A DNA stretch of 7,211 nt from Leptolyngbyaceae cyanobacterium M65_K2018_010 (GTDB lineage: Bacteria > Cyanobacteriota > Cyanobacteriia > Phormidesmidales > Phormidesmidaceae): positions 1-7,211 of the forward strand of contig DVEE01000370.1 in NCBI GenBank assembly GCA_015295885.1. Direction: 5' to 3'. Shown here one piece after another: positions 1-5,866 of the stretch. A program made the translations under genes and the position numbers. Numbering within the stretch: position 1 is the first letter of the stretch; each line of letters begins with the position of its first letter. The notes under the pieces were generated by a model. It worked only from the letters and a program-made list of their open reading frames with translations. It did no database searches and had not been told where the DNA came from.

Positions 1-216
1 CCTGGATGGAATCTGGAGATGAGACCTGGGCTTTTAGGCCGGCAAGCCTCGGCTGGCCAGGGCAAACCACCGGCGAGTAGTCCTGATCCACCGCCTGGAG
101 CGCCAAACTGACCACAAAAAACAGGGATGGTTTCTAACCGCCACCCCTGCTTTTGCGGGATCAGGGCTACCTCGTGCGAGACCACCCTGGCTTAAGGTCT
201 TGAGCCGGTAACCGCC
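1..216. other. Region downstream of folE, no gene called
   Basis: This stretch holds the folE terminator (116-149) and otherwise nothing I can name. Reading left from base 115 on the minus strand, a GTG codon opens a frame of 38 codons that runs off the window edge without a stop. It begins V-V-S-L-A-L-Q-A-V-D, has no clear ribosome binding site, and resembles no family I recognise. It starts directly at the terminator T-tract, so I do not call it a gene, but the 5' end of a leftward gene cannot be excluded from the window alone. Confidence 0.4.
116..149 (-). terminator. Rho-independent terminator of folE
   Basis: On the minus strand a 9-bp stem (bases 141-149 with 122-130, one G-U wobble) encloses a 10-base loop and is followed at once by six T residues (116-121 on the minus strand). 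It sits 67 bases after the folE stop codon and has the full form of an intrinsic terminator. It most likely ends the SDR-folE transcript. Confidence 0.88.
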
Positions 217-930
217 CTAGAAGAATGCCGGTTGATGGCGAATCAGACTGAGGAACTCCTCCCGGGTCTTTTGATCTTCCTGGAAGCTGCCCAGCATAGC
301 GCTGGTGACCGTCCAGGAACCGGGCTTTTGCACACCGCGCATGACCATGCACATGTGGCTGGCTTCAACCACCACAGCCACTCCACGGGGTTCTAAAATT
401 TCCTGAATGGCTTCGGCCACCTGGCGAGTGAGGCGCTCTTGAACCTGCAAGCGACGGGAATACATCTCAACAATGCGGGCTAGTTTGCTTAAGCCAACGA
501 CGCGCTGGTTGGGAATATAGGCCACGTGGGCTCGACCCATGAAGGGCAACATATGGTGCTCGCACATACTGAAAAGATCGATGTCACGCACCAGCACCAT
601 TTCGTTGTGGCCTTCGTCGAAAATAGCGCCGTTGACCAGCTCTTCCAGGGACTGCTGGTAGCCACTGGTGAGGAATCGCATAGCATCAGCCACCCGCTTG
701 GGGGTCTTGAGCAAGCCTTCTCGCTCTGGATCTTCCCCGATGGACAACAGCATGGTGCGCACAGCTTCCTGCATATCATCCTGGCTGGTTGCCGGGATGG
801 GGTACTGCTTAGCCTCAGCCCCGTGGCTAAGGGTGCGGTCAGGACGAACGGAAGTCTGAGTTGGGGCCTTGGGAGTGAGGCCATTGACAGCCGCCTTCTC
901 ATTGAGGCCATTGACAGGTGCGATAGTCAT
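217..930 (-). CDS. folE: GTP cyclohydrolase I (FolE, type IA)
   Basis: This 237-residue cytoplasmic enzyme converts GTP to 7,8-dihydroneopterin triphosphate, the first step to folates and, in many cyanobacteria, to tetrahydrobiopterin-type pterins. The family core starts near residue 50 and runs to the end. The CEHH motif (C123, H125, H126) and C194 in SHMCMV match the zinc ligands and catalytic histidine of the E. coli enzyme (C110, H112, H113, C181). The block VGLSKLARIVEMYSRRLQ and the RGVQKPGS motif are also intact. The first 50 residues are a poorly conserved extension with VNGL repeated. The ATG start at 930 has only a weak, distant GGAG upstream (14 bases). M53 is the next internal ATG in the core, but it would remove the whole extension. 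The gene follows the SDR gene by 85 bases and is closed by a terminator, so the two are probably cotranscribed. Confidence 0.97.
   Translation of the reverse strand: MTIAPVNGLNEKAAVNGLTPKAPTQTSVRPDRTLSHGAEAKQYPIPATSQDDMQEAVRTMLLSIGEDPEREGLLKTPKRVADAMRFLTSGYQQSLEELVNGAIFDEGHNEMVLVRDIDLFSMCEHHMLPFMGRAHVAYIPNQRVVGLSKLARIVEMYSRRLQVQERLTRQVAEAIQEILEPRGVAVVVEASHMCMVMRGVQKPGSWTVTSAMLGSFQEDQKTREEFLSLIRHQPAFF
876..917. repeat. 15-bp direct repeat in the folE 5' end
   Basis: TGAGGCCATTGACAG occurs exactly at 876-890 and again at 903-917, a 27-base period that keeps the reading frame and gives the repeated VNGL peptide in the FolE N-terminal extension. A shorter copy of its left part, ATTGAGGCCA (as at 901-910), appears at 963-972, outside the gene. 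This looks like a small in-frame duplication in a tolerant region. Confidence 0.8.
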
Positions 931-967
931 AGGGTTCTACAAAACTCCAGGTATTCAACAAAATTGA

Positions 968-987
968 GGCCACTCTCTGAGTTGGCC
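968..987. other. Hairpin in the SDR-folE gap
   Basis: GGCC plus ACTC (968-975) pairs with GAGT and GGCC (979-982 and 984-987), giving 8 bp with one bulged base and a 3-base loop. In the minus-strand transcript it lies about 37 bases before the folE start and is followed by TCAATTTTG, a poor T-tract. It could be a weak attenuator or an mRNA processing or stability element. No regulatory protein site is recognised in it. Confidence 0.45.
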
Positions 988-1015
988 AGATCATCAACGG
1001 CAAGGAAAAATCTCG

Positions 1016-1741
1016 CTACAGGGCTCCCCCAGCGGGCATTAGGGTGAGTTCCTCAATCACTGCTTGGGGGGGCAGCAAAATAGTGGACAAAATAGTTTGG
1101 GCAACGACTTCCGGGGTCAACATTTGACTCCGATCAAAGTCGGCCTGAACGGTCTCCGTATCCCAAATGGGCGTATTCACGGCCCCCGGAAATAGGGTAA
1201 CAACGCGAATGCCGTGGCTCCGCTCTTCTGCGGCTAGAACCTTTGAGAGGGCCACTAGGCCAGCCTTGCTGACGGTGTAGGCCCCCCAGTCGGCAAAGGC
1301 CTGCTGAGCGGCAATGGAAGCCACATTCACAATCGTGCCACCCCCCTGCGATCGCAGCTGGGGCAAGGCGGCCTGAATGCACTGAAAGACGCTGGTTAGG
1401 TTCAGATCCAGCACCCGCTGCCAGTGATCCAAGGGCATGGTGCCCAGCGCCCCTGTGTAACCCATGCCGGCATTATTCACCAGCACGCTCAAGGGTCCGA
1501 AGTCAGCCATGATAGTTGCCAGACGATCCTTCAACCCAGCTTGTTCGGCCAGATCTACGGCATAGGCCTTGGCGGTAATGCCGTACTGAGCCAAGTCATC
1601 CCCCACCGGCTGTAATCGCTCGAGGGATCGCCCCAGGAGGGCTAGGTCAAACCCAGCCTGGGCCAGGGCATGGGCCGTAGCTTTACCAATACCGCGACTG
1701 GCCCCTGTAATCAGGGCACGACGCGGAAGATCGGGAAACAT
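1016..1741 (-). CDS. Short-chain dehydrogenase/reductase (SDR), classical type
   Basis: This is a 241-residue NAD(P)-dependent oxidoreductase of the classical SDR family. Visible motifs are the Rossmann TGASRGIG loop (residues 12-19), NNAG (89-92), the active-site Asn114, Ser142 and the YTVSK motif (Tyr155, Lys159), then PG at 185-186. All four catalytic residues are present and the length is normal. Arg in LLGRS after the second strand favours NADP(H). The longest open frame starts at a TTG (1753), but the ATG at 1741 has GGAG six bases upstream (1748-1751), so I start there. The TTG itself overlaps that Shine-Dalgarno. folE lies 85 bases downstream on the same strand. A pterin reductase role, like sepiapterin reductase, is a reasonable guess from the neighbour. 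A FabG-like ketoacyl reductase is an alternative, given accA upstream. The substrate cannot be read from the sequence. Confidence 0.93.
   Translation of the reverse strand: MFPDLPRRALITGASRGIGKATAHALAQAGFDLALLGRSLERLQPVGDDLAQYGITAKAYAVDLAEQAGLKDRLATIMADFGPLSVLVNNAGMGYTGALGTMPLDHWQRVLDLNLTSVFQCIQAALPQLRSQGGGTIVNVASIAAQQAFADWGAYTVSKAGLVALSKVLAAEERSHGIRVVTLFPGAVNTPIWDTETVQADFDRSQMLTPEVVAQTILSTILLPPQAVIEELTLMPAGGAL
1348..1355. repeat. HIP1 octamer
   Basis: GCGATCGC, the highly iterated palindrome typical of many cyanobacterial genomes, here inside the SDR gene. Confidence 0.9.
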
Positions 1742-1914
1742 AACATTCTCCAAGATGGATACCGGGGATTAACGGAGTACGGGCAAGGGGAGGGGAAACA
1801 GGGATGCAGGCGAGTTCACTCAAGGGGGTGAGAGTCAATAAAAAGCTTAGAAAAATCTCTTATGAAGGGCTGAGGGGGGCGGACTGGATGCTGGCAGAGG
1901 GCACCGCCTTTATG

Positions 1915-1943
1915 ATGTTAACAAATGTAAAGCCATTCTGAGA
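1915..1943 (-). promoter_or_regulatory. Possible extended -10 promoter for SDR-folE
   Basis: On the minus strand TGT-TAACAT (1915-1923) fits an extended -10 element (TGn before a 4/6 match to TATAAT). The -35 position, about 1938-1943, has no good hexamer, as is common for extended -10 promoters. A transcript from here would have a leader of about 165 bases. A 13-bp palindrome covers the -35 position. This is a weak call from pattern alone. Confidence 0.25.
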
Positions 1944-1946
1944 ATG
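1934..1946. promoter_or_regulatory. 13-bp perfect palindrome, operator candidate
   Basis: CATTCT-G-AGAATG is a perfect 6-1-6 palindrome. The overlapping bases 1939-1953 (TGAGAATGATTGACT) match the 7-1-7 Fur/Zur pattern TGATAATnATTATCA at 10 of 14 positions, good in the left half and poor in the right. It lies where the -35 region of the possible SDR-folE promoter would be. The factor is unknown. Confidence 0.3.
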
Positions 1947-1963
1947 ATTGACTGAGATTTTGA

Positions 1964-2003
1964 TGGGGGACCTGGCCGAGCTTACCCCCACCTGGGGCAG
2001 GTC
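1964..2003. repeat. Overlapping inverted repeats downstream of accA
   Basis: Three competing pairings share the same bases: TGGGGG (1964-1969) with CCCCCA (1985-1990), ACCTG (1990-1994) with CAGGT (1998-2002), and GACCTG (1969-1974) with CAGGTC (1998-2003). No T-run follows on the minus strand, so this is not a standard intrinsic terminator. It may mark the end of the accA transcript, stabilise its 3' end, or form alternative structures in a readthrough transcript to the SDR gene. Confidence 0.5.
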
Positions 2004-2057
2004 AGATTAATGGATTATTAAGGTCTCCTCAAAATTCGAGTCAGGGTTAAGGCCTGA

Positions 2058-3041
2058 CTAGGCCGCGGCTTCAGCGAAGACGCCGATCTCCCTGTATTTT
2101 TGGTAGCGCATGCGCTGGCGGGTTTCAGGGGTAAGGCGCAACAACTCGGTGAGACTATCCACCAGGGCTTGCTTCAGGGTTTCGGCGGCCGCCAGAGGGT
2201 CAGCATGGGCACCGCCAATGGGTTCTGGCAGCAGTTGATCGAGAATGCCGAGCTGCTTGAGGTCCTGGGAGGTGATTTTTAACGCCTCCGCCGCTTCGGC
2301 CGAACGACCGGCATCTTTCCAGAGAATGGCGGCGCAGGCTTCGGGACTGGCGACGGTGTAGACGGAGTGCTCAAACATGAGCAGCCGATCGCCCACGCCA
2401 ATGCCCAGGGCCCCGCCGGAACCGCCTTCGCCAATGATGGTGCAAACAATCGGCACCTGGAGGGCAAACATTTCCCGCAGATTGTAGGCAATCGCCTCGC
2501 CCTGGCCCATTTCTTCGGCTTCGTAGCCGGGGTAGGCCCCAGGGGTATCAATAAAAGTAATGATGGGCATGGCAAAGCGATCGGCATGGCGCATCAACCG
2601 CATGGCCTTACGATAGCCCCCGGGGGAGGCCATGCCAAAATTGCGGGCCACATTATCTTTGGTGTCGCGCCCCTTTTGGTGGCCTAGGATCACCACGGGT
2701 CGCCCCTCCAACCGGGCTACACCGCCCACGAGGGCTGGGTCGTCTTTGCCGGAACTGCGATCGCCGTGGAGTTCAATCCACTCGTCGGTAATCGCCTGAA
2801 TATAATCGAGGGTGCTGGGTCGACGGGGATGCCGAGCCACCTGTAACCGTTGGGCCGGGGTCAGGTTTGCAAAGATTTCTTGGCGTAGATGATTGGCCCG
2901 GGCCTCCAGCTGGCGCAGTTGAACCGACACATCCACATCATTTTTTTCGGCCAATTCCCGAATTTGGGTAATCCGTCCCTCCAGTTCCACCAGGGGCTTT
3001 TCAAAGGGAAGCAGAATTGACTTACGCTCGGGAGGGGCCAT
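2058..3041 (-). CDS. accA: Acetyl-CoA carboxylase carboxyltransferase subunit alpha
   Basis: AccA is half of the carboxyltransferase that, with AccD, moves CO2 from biotinyl-AccB to acetyl-CoA to make malonyl-CoA, the first committed step of fatty acid synthesis. The 327-residue protein is close to the E. coli length (319). It has an N-terminal helical part with FEKPLVELE (about residues 13-21), then a crotonase-fold domain with GDRSSGKDDPALVGGVA, GHQKGRDTKDN, FIDTPGAYPG (163-172) and the glycine-rich GEGGSGGALGIG (204-215). The longest frame begins at a TTG (3056) with MLLLAMAPPE. I start at the ATG at 3041 (MAPPERKS), which gives the usual family N-terminus, although no clear Shine-Dalgarno precedes it. 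lon lies 128 bases upstream on the same strand. No accD, accB or accC is in the window, and these genes are commonly scattered in cyanobacteria. Confidence 0.97.
   Translation of the reverse strand: MAPPERKSILLPFEKPLVELEGRITQIRELAEKNDVDVSVQLRQLEARANHLRQEIFANLTPAQRLQVARHPRRPSTLDYIQAITDEWIELHGDRSSGKDDPALVGGVARLEGRPVVILGHQKGRDTKDNVARNFGMASPGGYRKAMRLMRHADRFAMPIITFIDTPGAYPGYEAEEMGQGEAIAYNLREMFALQVPIVCTIIGEGGSGGALGIGVGDRLLMFEHSVYTVASPEACAAILWKDAGRSAEAAEALKITSQDLKQLGILDQLLPEPIGGAHADPLAAAETLKQALVDSLTELLRLTPETRQRMRYQKYREIGVFAEAAA
2757..2764. repeat. HIP1 octamer
   Basis: GCGATCGC inside accA, part of the cyanobacterial HIP1 signal. Confidence 0.9.
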
Positions 3042-3111
3042 GGCTAGTAACAGCAATAACGGGGACAGAGCTCAGGGGACTTTTGCCATCCAGCATTTCC
3101 CAGCATACCAA

Positions 3112-3143
3112 GGGACGCCGCCTTTGCTGAGGCCCAACGTCCC
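3112..3143. other. Hairpin in the lon-accA gap
   Basis: GGGACG (3112-3117) pairs with CGTCCC (3138-3143), and inside it GCCT (3120-3123) pairs with AGGC (3130-3133). In the minus-strand transcript it lies 26 bases after the lon stop and about 70 bases before the accA start. No T-run follows, so it is not a clear terminator; an RNA processing or stability role is possible. Beyond it the direct repeat CCAGCAT (3090-3096, 3100-3106) is visible. Confidence 0.45.
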
Positions 3144-3169
3144 TACCCCGAGGGAGGAAAACCGAACGG

Positions 3170-5686
3170 TCAGGGCTGAGCCCACAACCCTACTCCGACG
3201 GGGGGATGGTGCCCATTCTCCTGGGATGGTCCCGCTGGAACCAGGGCATGGTGCAGAATTTGATCGATGCGATCGCAGCCGATAAATTCCATCTCCTGCC
3301 GCACATGGTCCGGTACCTCGATTAGATCCTTCTCATTTTGTTGGGGCAGCAACACCCGCCGGAGGCCAGCTCGGTGGGCCGCCAACACCTTTTCACGGAT
3401 GCCGCCCACGGGCAGCACATCGCCACTGAGGTCAATTTCGCCGGTCATGGCGGTATCGCTACGCACCGGGCGTTGCAGCAGCAGGGATGCGATCGCCGTC
3501 AACATGGTCACCCCGGCCGAGGGGCCATCCTTGGGAATTGCCCCCGCCGGCACATGCAGGTGTAGCCCATTATCCTTCAGCAAGGACAGGTCAATGCCCA
3601 GGGCTGCCGCATTGGCCCAGATGTAGGAACGGGCAATCTCCACCGACTCTTCCATGACCTCGCCAAGCTGGCCGGTCAGGGTCAGCTCTTTGCCCTGGGG
3701 CAGCAGCACCGCTTCTACAAACAACACTTCCCCACCGGCCAAGGTCCAGGCCAGCCCTGTTGCTACCCCGGGGGGCGGATTTTGTCGGCGCTGATCGCGT
3801 AGGTAACGCTTGGGCCCTAGCCAGGTTTCCAACTGTTCAGGATGGAGCGTCACGGGGGTGCTATCACCGGCCGCAAACTGCACCGCCACCTTGCGGCAAA
3901 GGTGGCCCAACTGTTGCTCCAGCCGACGCACGCCGGCCTCCCGCGTATAGGCATCAATGACCAGGCGTAGGGTTTCCTCAGGCAGGTGTAGTGCTTCTGA
4001 GGGCAGCCCTGCTTTCTCAAGCTGACGAGGCAGCAGGTAGGTGCGGGCAATGGCCAGTTTTTCCAGGTCGGAGTAGCCCGATAGCTCAATCAATTCGAGC
4101 CGATCCAGGAGCGGCGGGGGCACCGTAGCCAGATCGTTAGCCGTGCCAATGAAAATCACCTGGGACAGATCAAAGTCCAGATCTAAGTAAAGGTCACGGA
4201 AGCAGGAGTTCTGCTGCGGGTCTAGAATTTCCAACAGCACCGAGGCCGGGTCACCGCGGTAGTCCATCCCCACCTTGTCTAACTCATCGAGCATGATCAC
4301 CGGATTTTTCACGCCGGCCCGGTGAATAGCCTGGATGATGCGTCCAGGCATGGCACCGATGTAGGTACGGCGGTGGCCTCGCAGTTCTGCTTCATCCCGT
4401 AAGCCGCCGAGACTAATGCGCTCAAAGGGTCGGCCCAGGGCCCGCGCAATAGAGCGCCCTAGGCTGGTTTTGCCGACCCCGGGCGGCCCTACAAAGCAGA
4501 TCACAGTTCCTACGGCATAGCGCTCTGCCTGGGCTGGGCCTGTTATGGCCTGGGTTTCAACCGCTGGAATCTGAGCTTGCCGCTTCAGCTTAAAGGTCGC
4601 CAAATGCTCGATAATCCGGTCTTTGACCTGTTTCAGGCCGTAGTGGTCGGCATCCAGAACGGCGCGGGCATTTTGCAGATCCAGGTTATCTTCCACGGTG
4701 ATCTGCCAGGGCATTTCCAGCAGCCAGTCCAGGTAGGTGCGAATCACGCCCCCCTCCGCCGAACTGCTACCCACCCGCTCGAGCCGGGCCAGTTCCCGCT
4801 GCACTTGTTTTTCCACGGCTTCGGGCAGGGCTGCGCCATCAATCCGGTGGTGCAGGTCAGCAATTTCCTGCTGTTCCGGATCCCCCTCGCCCAATTCTTC
4901 TTGGATTTTCTTGAGTTGTTGCCGCAGGAAAAATTCTCGCTGCTGCTGGTCGATTTCCTTCTTGGTTTCTCCCAAAATTTGGGTCCGCAGGCGCTGTTGC
5001 TCGACATGGTTTTGCAAGTCTTTCAACACCCGGCGCAGGAGTGCCTCCAGGTTATCCTCCGCCAGCGCCGCTTGGGTTTCTTCCACAGTCTGTTGCATCA
5101 GGGTGATGGATTGGTAAGCCAGTTCTGCCGCTACCTCATTACTGGTTAATACGGCCAGCAACTCTTCTGGAAAGTCGGGGTTCATGGCGGCCGCTTCTTG
5201 CCAGAGCGCCTTCAGGGCATCGACCAGGGCGCTCAAGGTTGGGGCATCCGCCCCTGCTGCTACGGCGTCATCCAGAGTTAAATCGGGTAATCGATGGAAC
5301 TCCACTTCAAAGCCTTTATGGTTAAACCGCAGACGCTCTAGCTGAACCCGCCCCAGTCCTTTGACAAGGAGTTGGATGGGACCAATGGGCAGCCTCATCA
5401 TCCGCTGCACCACCGCCAGGGTGCCAATGGGGTATAAATCCTCTAGATCGCTAATTTCGGCCTCTGGGTCGGCGGTCAATCGGGCCAGACTTTCAGGACG
5501 CAGCGCCGCAATCACCAGTTGCTGATCGGCAGTATCCAGGGCCGCTTCGGCGGAGGCTACGGAACGGGGGCGACCGGCCACTACTGGCAGGGTAATGCCA
5601 GGCAAAAGGACCGTATCGCGTAAGGGCAGCAGAAAGGCAGTGTGAGTTTCGGTGGAAGACTGATGCGGACGGGGTAACCACAGCAT
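3170..5686 (-). CDS. lon: ATP-dependent Lon protease (endopeptidase La)
   Basis: Lon is a cytoplasmic homo-oligomeric AAA+ serine protease that degrades misfolded and short-lived regulatory proteins. With the start at 5686 it has 838 residues, against 784 in E. coli. Order: N-terminal LON domain (about residues 15-210), coiled helical region rich in Q and E (about 220-300), AAA+ module with Walker A GPPGVGKT (400-407), Walker B VIMLDELD (463-470), sensor Asn in TAND and LLDRLE, then the protease domain with Ser723 in KDGPSAG and Lys766 in GGIREK, the catalytic dyad. All key residues are intact. Compared with E. coli Lon as I recall it, about 20 extra residues (AQIPAVETQA onward) sit just before Walker A, and about 20 extra follow the last helix. 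An ATG at 5746 is in frame, but the ATG at 5686 has a near-perfect Shine-Dalgarno, so I prefer it. Lon is absent from several model cyanobacteria, to my knowledge. Confidence 0.96.
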   Translation of the reverse strand: MLWLPRPHQSSTETHTAFLLPLRDTVLLPGITLPVVAGRPRSVASAEAALDTADQQLVIAALRPESLARLTADPEAEISDLEDLYPIGTLAVVQRMMRLPIGPIQLLVKGLGRVQLERLRFNHKGFEVEFHRLPDLTLDDAVAAGADAPTLSALVDALKALWQEAAAMNPDFPEELLAVLTSNEVAAELAYQSITLMQQTVEETQAALAEDNLEALLRRVLKDLQNHVEQQRLRTQILGETKKEIDQQQREFFLRQQLKKIQEELGEGDPEQQEIADLHHRIDGAALPEAVEKQVQRELARLERVGSSSAEGGVIRTYLDWLLEMPWQITVEDNLDLQNARAVLDADHYGLKQVKDRIIEHLATFKLKRQAQIPAVETQAITGPAQAERYAVGTVICFVGPPGVGKTSLGRSIARALGRPFERISLGGLRDEAELRGHRRTYIGAMPGRIIQAIHRAGVKNPVIMLDELDKVGMDYRGDPASVLLEILDPQQNSCFRDLYLDLDFDLSQVIFIGTANDLATVPPPLLDRLELIELSGYSDLEKLAIARTYLLPRQLEKAGLPSEALHLPEETLRLVIDAYTREAGVRRLEQQLGHLCRKVAVQFAAGDSTPVTLHPEQLETWLGPKRYLRDQRRQNPPPGVATGLAWTLAGGEVLFVEAVLLPQGKELTLTGQLGEVMEESVEIARSYIWANAAALGIDLSLLKDNGLHLHVPAGAIPKDGPSAGVTMLTAIASLLLQRPVRSDTAMTGEIDLSGDVLPVGGIREKVLAAHRAGLRRVLLPQQNEKDLIEVPDHVRQEMEFIGCDRIDQILHHALVPAGPSQENGHHPPVGVGLWAQP
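3269..3276. repeat. HIP1 octamer
   Basis: GCGATCGC near the 3' end of lon. Confidence 0.9.
3489..3496. repeat. HIP1 octamer
   Basis: GCGATCGC inside the part of lon that encodes the protease domain. Confidence 0.9.
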
Positions 5687-5690
5687 GACC

Positions 5691-5699
5691 ATCACCTCC
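5691..5699 (-). promoter_or_regulatory. Ribosome binding site that fixes the lon start
   Basis: The minus strand reads GGAGGTGAT, nine bases that match the usual 16S rRNA anti-Shine-Dalgarno without a mismatch. GGAGG ends 8 bases before the ATG at 5686, ideal spacing. Another in-frame ATG (5692) overlaps the site only two bases after GGAGG and is too close. This argues against the longer start at 5746, whose upstream sequence is a plain G/T run. Confidence 0.8.
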
Positions 5700-5801
5700 C
5701 CTGGGAATGGGCTGTTACTGCTTGGGGCAGGGGCATTGTCTCCCATCCCCCAAAAACCCTATGAAATGAGGCCTCTTCCCCACCCCAAATGCTTAGGGCT
5801 A

Positions 5802-5822
5802 CTACTTTTAGTATAGAAGTAG
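5802..5822 (-). promoter_or_regulatory. Possible lon promoter (-10 TATACT) within an inverted repeat
   Basis: The minus strand carries TATACT (5810-5815), a 5/6 match to the bacterial -10 consensus. At 17 bases spacing the -35 hexamer is poor (3/6). The -10 sits in the loop of an inverted repeat, CTACTT (5802-5807) with AAGTAG (5817-5822), and a direct repeat TAGGGCT flanks it (5794-5800 and 5820-5826). A transcript would start near 5803, giving a leader of about 117 bases to the chosen lon start. The flanking repeats could be a binding site for a regulator of lon. Confidence 0.4.
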
Positions 5823-5845
5823 GGCTCTAGGGGGCCGAGATCGCA

Positions 5846-5866
5846 AAACCGTACTGGGCCCCGGTT
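5846..5866 (-). terminator. Weak terminator-like hairpin after the CBS-CP12 gene
   Basis: In the minus-strand transcript AACCG, starting within the TAA stop, can pair with CGGTT around a 10-base loop containing GGGCCC, and the following bases extend the T's to TTTT. The stem is only five pairs. The adjoining GGTTAACC (5863-5870) is a separate 8-base palindrome covering the stop codon. It may end some transcripts before lon, but the call is weak. Confidence 0.3.

Larger units (their letters stand above)
1742..2057. other. Non-coding gap between accA and the SDR gene
   Basis: This 316-base gap has no plausible gene in any frame. It holds the SDR Shine-Dalgarno (1748-1751), a possible extended -10 promoter and palindrome (1915-1946), an AT-rich patch around 1838-1862, and a cluster of overlapping inverted repeats (1964-2003). 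Just after the accA stop, TCAGG at 2041-2045 can pair with CCTGA at 2053-2057, a weak stem without a T-tract. I see no convincing intrinsic terminator for accA, so readthrough into the SDR gene is possible. Confidence 0.6.

Noticed and set aside
1..115. GTG-started leftward open frame reaching the window edge
   Set aside because: It begins right at the terminator T-tract, has no ribosome site and no known family; too short to judge.
526..1047. 173-codon open frame on the plus strand opposite folE
   Set aside because: It lies antisense to a clear folE gene, has no family motif, and arises from the codon bias of the opposite strand.
1739..1753. TTG start for the SDR gene
   Set aside because: The TTG overlaps the GGAG site that serves the ATG at 1741 with good spacing.
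2279..2587. 102-codon minus-strand frame within accA
   Set aside because: It overlaps accA in another frame, is rich in P, A and R, and has no family resemblance.
3039..3056. TTG start for accA
   Set aside because: The extra MLLLA residues are not part of the AccA family, and the ATG at 3041 gives the usual N-terminus.
4577..5149. 190-codon open frame on the plus strand opposite lon
   Set aside because: It is antisense to the helical region of Lon, rich in F, L and Q because of the opposite coding bias, with no recognisable domain.
5802..5822. Inverted repeat as a terminator for the CBS-CP12 gene
   Set aside because: The stem is short and AT-rich with no T-run, and it encloses a good -10 element, so a promoter region fits better.
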